A stretch of DNA of 12,343 bases from JAVBKU01 sp031553875 (GTDB lineage Bacteria > Bacteroidota > Bacteroidia > Bacteroidales > Rikenellaceae): assembly GCA_031553875.1 (NCBI GenBank), contig JAVBKU010000037.1, forward strand, positions 1-12,343. Direction: 5' to 3'. The notes beneath the pieces were generated by a model. It had not been told where the DNA came from, did no database searches, and saw only the letters and a program-made list of their open reading frames with translations. Both the position numbers and the translations under genes were made by a program. The stretch's first letter is position 1. Each line of letters begins with the position of its first letter. Below are positions 6,903-12,343 of the stretch, one piece after another.

Positions 6903-7940
6903 ATGAGAACAAATCTGATGATAGTTGCGGTGGCCATAGCCGCGCTGGGGGTTCTGTCGGGTTGCAAACCCAAGGAACAGGTGGCAGTTAAATCATCAAA
7001 AGTACTGGTAACCACCTCCGTGGCGGAGAAAGCCACGATCGATCGCACCATCGAATTCACCGGCAACATAGAGCCGTTCGTACAGAACAATATCGCGCCT
7101 TCTATGGCGGTACGTATCGAAAAAGTACTGGTGGACGTGGGCGACAAGGTGAGAAAAGGACAGTTACTGGTGGTCATGGACGACACGGAATACGGCAAGT
7201 TGGCCGTACAGCTGGCTCAAGCCGAGATAGACTGCGCCCGCCTGAAGAATGTGTACGAAGCGGGAGGTATTGCGAAGAAGGACCTCGACGAGGCGGTCAC
7301 ACAACTTGAAGTGTTACGCAAAGCCACCAAAAATCTATACGATAATATAGAACTTCGTAGCCCCATCGACGGTGTGATTACAGCCCGTTATTACGATCCG
7401 GGGGATCTGTTCAGTATGTCGCCCAAGGGCGGTAGCAGCGTGGCGGCCATACTCACCGTGATGCAGATGACCAAACTCAAAGTTATGGTTGGCGTTTCCG
7501 AGCAGTATTTCCGCGAGATCAAACTGGGGATGCCGGTGGATATAAACGTAGACCTCTTCCCCGACAAGCATTTTGACGGCAAAGTGTCGCTCATCTACCC
7601 CTCGATAAGCACCCAGACGCGTACATTCACCGTGGAGGTATCCATTCCCAACGCGTCGCTGACACTGCGTCCGGGTATGTTCTCGCGTACCAGCATAAAT
7701 CTCGGCAAGAAAACCGGCATCATGGTCGAAGACCTCGCCGTGCAGAAGCAGATCGGGACCAACGAAAAATACGTCTATATAGTCAAGGACGGCAAGGCCG
7801 AGCGCCACACGGTAACAGTAGGCACACAGGTGGGCAAGAAGGTGGATATCCTCTCCGGCGTGAATGACGGCGACGAGGTGGTTATCTCCGGCGTATCCAA
7901 GCTCTCCGACGGCGTGGAAGTGGAATCAACCAACAAATAA
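6903..7940 (+). CDS. RND efflux periplasmic adaptor (membrane fusion lipoprotein)
   Basis: This 345-residue membrane fusion protein links the inner-membrane pump to TolC. It carries a clear lipoprotein signal: hydrophobic 5-18 and lipobox LSGC with Cys21. Order of parts: first half of the lipoyl-like domain (about 66-95, with VDVGDKVRKGQLL), a short alpha-helical hairpin (about 96-146), second lipoyl half (about 147-170, with LRSPIDGVITARYYDPGD), beta-barrel (about 190-270, with LRPGMF) and the membrane-proximal domain to the C-terminus. The protein is a little shorter than E. coli AcrA because the hairpin is short. It precedes the RND pump gene by 17 bp, so the two are almost certainly co-transcribed and work as one complex. 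Substrate is not predictable. Confidence 0.95.
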   Translation: MRTNLMIVAVAIAALGVLSGCKPKEQVAVKSSKVLVTTSVAEKATIDRTIEFTGNIEPFVQNNIAPSMAVRIEKVLVDVGDKVRKGQLLVVMDDTEYGKLAVQLAQAEIDCARLKNVYEAGGIAKKDLDEAVTQLEVLRKATKNLYDNIELRSPIDGVITARYYDPGDLFSMSPKGGSSVAAILTVMQMTKLKVMVGVSEQYFREIKLGMPVDINVDLFPDKHFDGKVSLIYPSISTQTRTFTVEVSIPNASLTLRPGMFSRTSINLGKKTGIMVEDLAVQKQIGTNEKYVYIVKDGKAERHTVTVGTQVGKKVDILSGVNDGDEVVISGVSKLSDGVEVESTNK

Positions 7941-7957
7941 TTTAGAAAGCTCAAGCA

Positions 7958-10900
7958 ATGAAAATATACGAACAAGCGGTCCGCAAACCGGTATCGACGA
8001 TACTGATATTCGTCGGGGTCATGGTATTCGGGATGTATTCGCTGCAAAATCTTGCAGTGGATATGTACCCCGAGATAGACTCGCCGGTGATAAGCGTTAT
8101 CACGACCTACCCGGGAGCAAATGCATCCGATATAGAAACCAACGTGACCCGTATCCTGGAGGATAACCTCAATACGGTAAACAACCTCAAGGAGATTACC
8201 TCCAAGTCGTCCGACAACATGTCGTACATAAGCCTTGAATTCGAGTGGGGCTCCGACCTCAACGAAGCGGCCAACGACATACGCGACGCCGTGGGGCGCG
8301 TACAGTCCGAGATGCCCGACGAGGTCGAACAGCCTATCATCTTCAAATTCAGCAGTTCGATGATCCCCGTGATGGTGCTCGCCGTTACGGCAGACGAGAG
8401 TTACGCTGCGCTGAACAAGATCCTCGATGAGAAGTTGGTCAACGTGCTCAACCGTATCGACGGCGTGGGCGCCGTTACGCTCATGGGGCAGCCGAAGAGG
8501 GAGGTGCAGGTCAACGTCGATCCCCGAAAGCTGGAAGCCTTCAATATGTCGGTGGAGCAACTGGGACAGATAATCGCCGCAGAGAACCTCAACCTCCCCG
8601 GAGGTACGCTCGACATCGGCAACAACACCTTCAACATCAAGGCCGATAACGAATTCGACAACAGCGATATCCTCCGTAAGATCGTGATCAAGAGCGAGGG
8701 GGGTAAGGATATACTCCTCAGCGACGTGGCCATAATCAAGGACACCCTCGAAAAGACAGTCGTAGAGGAACGTATCGACGGTAAACAGGGCGTCAGCATA
8801 ATCGTACAGAAACAATCGGGCGCCAACACCGTAAATATCGCCAAGGCCGTTACCAAGTCGCTGGAAAGTATCCAGAAGACACTCCCCAAGGACGTCCATA
8901 TAAAGACCATAATGGACGGATCCGACTCGATCAGCGCCAGTATCGCCTCGCTTTCCGACACGGTGATGTTCGCCTTCCTGTTCGTGATCCTGGTGGTGCT
9001 CTTCTTCCTCGGGCGCTGGAGGGCCACTTTCATCATCGCCCTGACCATACCCGTATCTCTTGTAGTGTCGTTCATATATCTAAACCTAACAGGAGGTACG
9101 CTCAACATCATATCGCTCAGTTCGCTCTCCATAGCCATCGGTATGGTGGTGGACGACGCCATCGTGGTGCTCGAGAACATCACCAAGCACATAGAGCGCG
9201 GCAGCAGCCCCAAGGAGGCCTCGATATATGCCACCAATGAGGTGTGGCTGGCTGTTATCGCCACCACGCTTACCATCGTAGCCGTGTTCCTGCCCATGAC
9301 CATGATCACGGGTATGGAGGGTATCCTCTTCGCACCGCTGGGATGGATCGTGACCCTGGTGATCGTAGTATCTACAATAGCGGCTATCACGCTGACCCCG
9401 ATGCTTACCTCGCTTATGCTCAAGGCCGAGACCAAGCACACATACAAGGGTCTGGGTATAGTGTTCAAGCCTATCGACCGTTTCCTCGACAATCTCGACA
9501 ATGTGTACGCCCGTATGCTGACGTGGTCGGTCCGCCACCGCACTATGATACTTGTCTCCTCGACTATCGTGTTCATAGCCAGCCTATTCCTCGTAATCAA
9601 GATACCTTTTGAGTTCTTTCCGCCGTCAGATAATAGCTTTATCCAGGCCGAGGTACGTCTCGAGCAAAACATCGGGATAGATTATACAAGCCAGGTAGCC
9701 AGACGCATAGACAAGCTGATCGCCGAGAAGTACCCCGAAGTAACCGTAACCTCGACCAGCGTCGGTTCCTCGGACGAGGGCAACGCCTTCACGGCGGGGT
9801 ACAACACAGGCTCATATATCATCAACTACATGATGAGCTTAACCCGCAGTACCGAGCGCGACAGAAGCATTTATTTAATAGGCGATCTCTTGCGCAAGGA
9901 CCTCGACAGCATGCCCGAAATACGCCAATACACCGTCTTTCCGGGAGGCAACATGGGCGGTGGCGTAGGAGCTACTTCTACTGTGGACGTCAAGGTATTC
10001 GGCTATGACTTCAACGTCACCAACGACGTAGCCCTCGATCTAAAGAAACGGATATCCGATATCCCTGGCACACGCGACGTGCAGCTCTCGCGCGACGACC
10101 TGCGCCCCGAGTACAACATACGTTTCGACCGCGACCGCCTCGCCTACTACGGGCTCAACAGCGCCACCGCGTCGAACTACGTACGCAACCGTATCAACGG
10201 CCTGGTAGCCTCGAAATATCGTGAGGACGGCGACGAATACGATATCGTGGTACGTTACGACGAGCCGTTCCGCACCTCCGTGGCCAACGTGGAAGACATC
10301 CTTATCTATAACCCGCGCGGCGAGGGCATACGCCTCAGCGACGTGGCCAATGTAGTCGAAGAGCTGGCCCCTCCCACGATAGAGAGGGAGAACAGGCAGA
10401 GGGTGGTGACCGTCAAGTCGTCGCTCGCTGATGGTGTCGCCCTGGGTACGGTGGCCGACGAGGTGAATGTCATACTGGCCAATTACGACCTTCCCGAAGG
10501 TGTTTATCTGAAGGTGGGTGGTACGCTGGAGGACCAGCAGGACTCGTTCGCCTCTCTGGGTGCGCTGGCGCTCCTTATCATTATTCTGGTGTACATCGTA
10601 ATGGCGACGCAGTTCGAGTCGTTCAAGATGCCGCTGATCATAATGTTCACCATGCCGTTCGCCCTCACCGGCGTGCTTATAGCGTTGTTTGTCACAAATA
10701 CGCCATTGAGCCTTATCGCCCTTATCGGGTCTATCATGCTCATAGGTATCGTGGTGAAGAACGGTATCGTGATGGTCGACTTCACCAACCTCCTCAGGGA
10801 GAGGGGCAGCTCGGTAAATATGGCTGTGATCGCTGCGGGCAAGTCGCGTCTGCGCCCCGTGTTGATGACCTCGCTCACCACCATTCTGGGTATGGTGCCT

Positions 10901-11077
10901 CTGGCCCTGGGTATCGGCGAAGGATCGGAAACATGGCAGCCCATGGGAGTGGCCATCATCGGCGGCCTTACGATAAGTACCGTGCTGACGCTGATAGTGA
11001 TCCCCGTGGTATATTCGGTCTTCGGATCCTTCGGCATAAAAAAAGAACGCAAGAAACTCGCTGAAACGAACTCATAA
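7958..11077 (+). CDS. Efflux RND transporter permease (AcrB/HAE type)
   Basis: A full-length 1039-residue RND pump with the usual duplicated layout: transmembrane helix 1 (about 12-30), a large periplasmic loop, helices 2-6 (about 335-490), helix 7 (about 530-548), a second periplasmic loop, and helices 8-12 (about 865-1025). The proton-relay residues are present: Asp399-Asp400 in IGMVVDDAIVVLEN (helix 4) and Lys934 in IVVKNGIVMVDF (helix 10), equivalent to Asp407/Asp408 and Lys940 of E. coli AcrB. The paired aspartates fit the hydrophobe/amphiphile (HAE) group rather than the metal-exporting HME group, so drugs, bile salts or lipid-like compounds are likelier substrates than metals. It is the inner-membrane part of the pump built with the two upstream gene products. 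Confidence 0.96.
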   Translation: MKIYEQAVRKPVSTILIFVGVMVFGMYSLQNLAVDMYPEIDSPVISVITTYPGANASDIETNVTRILEDNLNTVNNLKEITSKSSDNMSYISLEFEWGSDLNEAANDIRDAVGRVQSEMPDEVEQPIIFKFSSSMIPVMVLAVTADESYAALNKILDEKLVNVLNRIDGVGAVTLMGQPKREVQVNVDPRKLEAFNMSVEQLGQIIAAENLNLPGGTLDIGNNTFNIKADNEFDNSDILRKIVIKSEGGKDILLSDVAIIKDTLEKTVVEERIDGKQGVSIIVQKQSGANTVNIAKAVTKSLESIQKTLPKDVHIKTIMDGSDSISASIASLSDTVMFAFLFVILVVLFFLGRWRATFIIALTIPVSLVVSFIYLNLTGGTLNIISLSSLSIAIGMVVDDAIVVLENITKHIERGSSPKEASIYATNEVWLAVIATTLTIVAVFLPMTMITGMEGILFAPLGWIVTLVIVVSTIAAITLTPMLTSLMLKAETKHTYKGLGIVFKPIDRFLDNLDNVYARMLTWSVRHRTMILVSSTIVFIASLFLVIKIPFEFFPPSDNSFIQAEVRLEQNIGIDYTSQVARRIDKLIAEKYPEVTVTSTSVGSSDEGNAFTAGYNTGSYIINYMMSLTRSTERDRSIYLIGDLLRKDLDSMPEIRQYTVFPGGNMGGGVGATSTVDVKVFGYDFNVTNDVALDLKKRISDIPGTRDVQLSRDDLRPEYNIRFDRDRLAYYGLNSATASNYVRNRINGLVASKYREDGDEYDIVVRYDEPFRTSVANVEDILIYNPRGEGIRLSDVANVVEELAPPTIERENRQRVVTVKSSLADGVALGTVADEVNVILANYDLPEGVYLKVGGTLEDQQDSFASLGALALLIIILVYIVMATQFESFKMPLIIMFTMPFALTGVLIALFVTNTPLSLIALIGSIMLIGIVVKNGIVMVDFTNLLRERGSSVNMAVIAAGKSRLRPVLMTSLTTILGMVPLALGIGEGSETWQPMGVAIIGGLTISTVLTLIVIPVVYSVFGSFGIKKERKKLAETNS

Positions 11078-11083
11078 CTAATT

Positions 11084-11127
11084 GGGGGTTGTCCGCTGGA
11101 ATAATTCCGGCGGACAGCTGCTCCCAA
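11084..11127 (+). other. Strong stem-loop between the RND pump and the PII-like gene
   Basis: 11090-11101 pairs with 11105-11116 (12 bp, one G-T wobble) around a three-base loop. TTGGG upstream and CCCAA downstream can extend it across an internal loop. No T-run follows; instead the next bases are a run of A just before the PII-like start. It is therefore unlikely to stop transcription fully and could act as an RNA stability or processing element that sets different levels for the pump and the small gene. Confidence 0.6.
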
Positions 11128-11140
11128 AAAAACAATGACC

Positions 11141-11434
11141 ATGAAAACAATATTCATATCATACAACCAGATCCTCGGTGACCGCGTGATGGCCATACTC
11201 GACAAGCAGAGTGTGAGGGGATACACTCTGTGGGAGTTGACCCACGGGCGCGGCACCTTCGACGGCGAGCCGCACATGGGTTCGCACGCGTGGCCCTCGA
11301 TGAATTCATCGGTACTGACAGTAGTGCCCGACGAGAAGGTAGAACCGATACTCGAAGCTCTGCGCTCGCTCGACACGGAGATGCCTATGCAGGGGCTACG
11401 CGCCTTTGTTTGGAATATAGAAAACCAACTATAA
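11141..11434 (+). CDS. Small PII-like protein linked to the RND pump
   Basis: A 97-residue protein that I read as a PII-like (GlnB-fold) protein. It opens directly with a beta-strand (MKTIFISYNQILGDRVMAIL), has the block GEPHMGSHAWPSMNSSVLTVVPDEKV (about 41-66), then a helix (EPILEAL) and the PII-like end GLRAFVWNIE. The long T-loop and the uridylylation tyrosine region of classical GlnB are replaced by the short GEPHMGSHAWP segment rich in His, Trp and Pro. Small PII-superfamily members are known next to RND pump genes in other bacteria, where a sensing role has been proposed. An ATG at 11135 would add two residues; 11141 fits a PII start better. It lies 63 bp after the pump gene and before a terminator, so it is probably the last gene of the operon. 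The ligand and partner are unknown. Confidence 0.7.
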   Translation: MKTIFISYNQILGDRVMAILDKQSVRGYTLWELTHGRGTFDGEPHMGSHAWPSMNSSVLTVVPDEKVEPILEALRSLDTEMPMQGLRAFVWNIENQL

Positions 11435-11455
11435 AAGGTTTTAGATTAAAATGGG

Positions 11456-11483
11456 AGCCGCCTCTTTTTAGGGGCGGCTTTTT
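11456..11483 (+). terminator. Intrinsic terminator of the efflux operon
   Basis: 11456-11464 pairs with 11471-11479 (9 bp including one T-G wobble) around a six-base T-rich loop, followed by TTTTT at 11479-11483. It begins 22 bases past the stop codon of the PII-like gene. This is a standard Rho-independent terminator. Confidence 0.88.
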
Positions 11484-11520
11484 ACGTTTAATTAAAAGAC
11501 TTGTTGTTACTTTTTTGCAC

Positions 11521-11699
11521 GAAAGGTGCCGGCAGGTACACTAACGAGGTGAAAGCCTCGTGCGAATGCCGCTTCGGGCTTCTGCCGGGAATAGGTCTCG
11601 TGAGGGAGATCGCCCTCAGTTATCGTGTAACGAGGGAAGCTCCCGGAAGAGACCCCGGCAGAAGGCGCGGCTAGACCTTTTGCTACTTTTGGGGCAATG
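11521..11699 (+). ncRNA. Candidate structured RNA (possible stand-alone HEARO/omega-RNA-like)
   Basis: The segment folds on paper into an upstream two-stem hairpin and then an 86-nt rod: 11579-11588 with 11655-11664, 11594-11599 with 11649-11654, 11604-11608 with 11640-11644, 11613-11617 with 11632-11636, and 11619-11622 with 11628-11631. A one-sided five-base bulge and a GTGA/GGAA internal loop separate the first three helices, a look more typical of folded RNA than of a terminator. The size (about 180 nt) and the single-stranded CAATG tail would suit a HEARO/IscB omega-RNA scaffold, but I cannot confirm that family from sequence alone. Strand is chosen from the repeat's orientation and G-T compatible pairing and is not proven. 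Confidence 0.4.
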
Positions 11700-11769
11700 A
11701 CAACATTTCGAGCAGCGAGGGCAGAGGCCGCTTGCGGACTATGCCGAGTCGCGAGAAATGAAAGCGACG
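11700..11769. other. 70-bp insert splitting the repeat's downstream hairpin
   Basis: Aligned to the left copy, these 70 bases fall exactly between CAATG and the CTAAAAGTAGG arm. The insert has its own pairing potential: CATTTC near its left end with GAAATG near its right, CCGC-TT-GCGG in the middle and GTCGC with GCGAC at the right. Either it was gained here or lost from the left copy. Confidence 0.6.
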
Positions 11770-11819
11770 CTAAAAGTAGGTCGCTGAAGGCGAAATAAAC
11801 TATCGCAAATAGTTCTTCC

Positions 11820-11845
11820 GTACCTTTTGTGCACACAAAAGGTAC
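11820..11845. repeat. Near-perfect 26-bp palindrome
   Basis: GTACCTTTTGTG (11820-11831) is the reverse complement of 11834-11845, with only CA between them. In single-stranded form this would extrude a 12-bp stem. No T-run follows on either strand. It lies eight bases past the end of the repeat copy. Confidence 0.75.
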
Positions 11846-12343
11846 CCAAAAAGTGCCCCGCCGATGAAGATTTCCTGAATATCCGCTTGTAAATCCTAAA
11901 TCCCAGAACTCCTCCTTTTAGTCTCCTCCCTACGGGCGTTCGCCTAACGTCGTCATACATGCTGGGAATTTTTAACGGATTTACTGCGCTGCTATTCCGG
12001 GCGTAAATCTTCAGATGCGGGGGAGGTTAGGCGCTTCGCGCCTTATAATCTTACCAGGCGTGAATATCACGCAATTGGCGGAAAGCAAGCACCGGAGGCG
12101 CTTTAAGAATTTAACATACCGGGGGTCGGCAGATACTCCGTGTGCTGGCAGCACCTTGCATCGCACTCCGCGATGCTCATCTCCGCGGCTCGGCCTTCGG
12201 CCGACCTCCACAGCCGTGTAGATGAAGGTTTTGAGTGAGCCGAAAAACAAGGCGGGCGGCCCGTTCGTGTGGGGCGCCCGGCGTTAATGCCACCAAACAA
12301 GTTCAGCCAGATACACCAAACGCCCGCGGGGGTGGGGGTGGCG
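11846..12343. other. Gene-free, hairpin-rich region
   Basis: I find no credible coding sequence in this stretch. Small perfect hairpins occur at 12029-12043 (AGGCGC, TTC loop), 12058-12072 (GCGTGA, ATA loop) and 12190-12204 (TCGGCC, TTC loop), with a weaker one at 11934-11943. Frames that are open here give arginine-, proline- and cysteine-rich products with no family resemblance. No tRNA or rRNA is recognisable. Confidence 0.6.

Larger units (their letters stand above)
11521..11812 (+). repeat. Right copy of structured dispersed repeat, with 70-bp insert
   Basis: 11576-11699 repeats window positions 1-125, and 11770-11810 repeats 126-158 more loosely; 11700-11769 is extra here. Unlike the left copy, its upstream part is in view: 11521-11575 holds a 6-bp hairpin (11544-11549 with 11556-11561, loop TGAAAG) enclosed by a 5-bp stem (11530-11534 with 11567-11571). 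The true 5' boundary cannot be fixed because the left copy is cut by the window edge. No open reading frame of note overlaps it, and no transposase or IscB gene is present in the window. Confidence 0.8.

Noticed and set aside
7775..9672. Long minus-strand frames (374 and 423 codons) opposite the adaptor and RND pump genes
   Set aside because: The plus-strand frames encode complete, recognisable RND proteins; the antisense frames are shadows caused by codon bias and match nothing.
11084..11127. Intrinsic terminator between the RND pump and the PII-like gene
   Set aside because: The stem is strong, but no T-run follows it on either strand; a proper terminator lies after the PII-like gene instead.
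11521..11699. Group II intron fragment
   Set aside because: The GGTGAAAGCC-type hairpin recalls intron domain I, but there is no GTGYG 5' end, no recognisable domain V and no reverse transcriptase frame.
1..11812. The window as an integrative element bounded by direct repeats (attachment sites)
   Set aside because: There is no integrase, relaxase or transposase between the copies, the genes inside are ordinary chromosomal operons, and the repeats are structured and diverged in a 70-bp segment, unlike att core duplications.
11846..12343. Several open frames on both strands in the right-end region (for example 12011-12250 and 12103-12300)
   Set aside because: They overlap each other on opposite strands and frames, cross perfect hairpins, are rich in Arg, Cys and Pro and resemble no family; they look like chance frames in non-coding DNA.
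1..12343. CRISPR array, tRNA or rRNA genes
   Set aside because: No short regularly spaced repeats, no tRNA cloverleaf with a TTC-type T-loop, and no rRNA-like sequence were recognised on reading both strands.

Overview
The window looks like a chromosomal segment from a member of the order Bacteroidales with a moderately high GC content, possibly an Alistipes/Rikenellaceae-type gut bacterium. The order-level call rests on three things: protein families typical of Bacteroidales (DUF4861 next to KduI and a gluconate-5-dehydrogenase/KduD-type enzyme; lipoprotein RND adaptor), A-rich spacers without Shine-Dalgarno sites, and promoter boxes of the Bacteroides type (TTTG, 19-20 bp, TAnnTTTG). The genus is a guess.

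Layout, left to right. (1) Positions 1-160 hold a repeat that begins outside the window. (2) A minus-strand gene (207-1475) encodes a CapA-type, metallophosphatase-like protein. (3) A spacer (1476-1729) carries three strong stem-loops, one of them a good intrinsic terminator. (4) A minus-strand operon, kduI - kduD-like SDR - DUF4861 lipoprotein (4566 down to 1730), handles unsaturated uronic acids from pectin- or glycosaminoglycan-type polysaccharides. (5) A 308-bp AT-rich divergent promoter region follows. (6) A plus-strand operon holds a TetR-family regulator, a TolC-type outer-membrane factor, an RND periplasmic adaptor lipoprotein and an RND (HAE-type) inner-membrane pump, then a small PII-like protein, and ends in an intrinsic terminator at 11456-11483. 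(7) The last 860 bp hold a second copy of the left-edge repeat and then hairpin-rich DNA with no credible gene.

The efflux operon is self-contained. The TetR protein probably represses it, the three structural genes build a complete tripartite pump, and the PII-like protein is the kind of small trimeric sensor found beside RND pumps in other bacteria. The uronate operon is only the cytoplasmic isomerase/reductase step plus an exported protein of unknown function. No SusC/SusD pair, polysaccharide lyase, KDG kinase or aldolase is present here.

The least ordinary signal is the repeat at both ends. The two copies lie in the same orientation 11,575 bp apart and match at about 97% over 125 bp. 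Each folds into one long rod of five stacked helices, and all three substitutions between the copies fall outside those helices. The right copy shows about 55 further bases of structured sequence upstream and a 70-bp insert that splits a downstream hairpin. This looks like a mobile or dispersed structured RNA. A stand-alone HEARO/IscB omega-RNA is the family I would test first, but that identification is a hypothesis.
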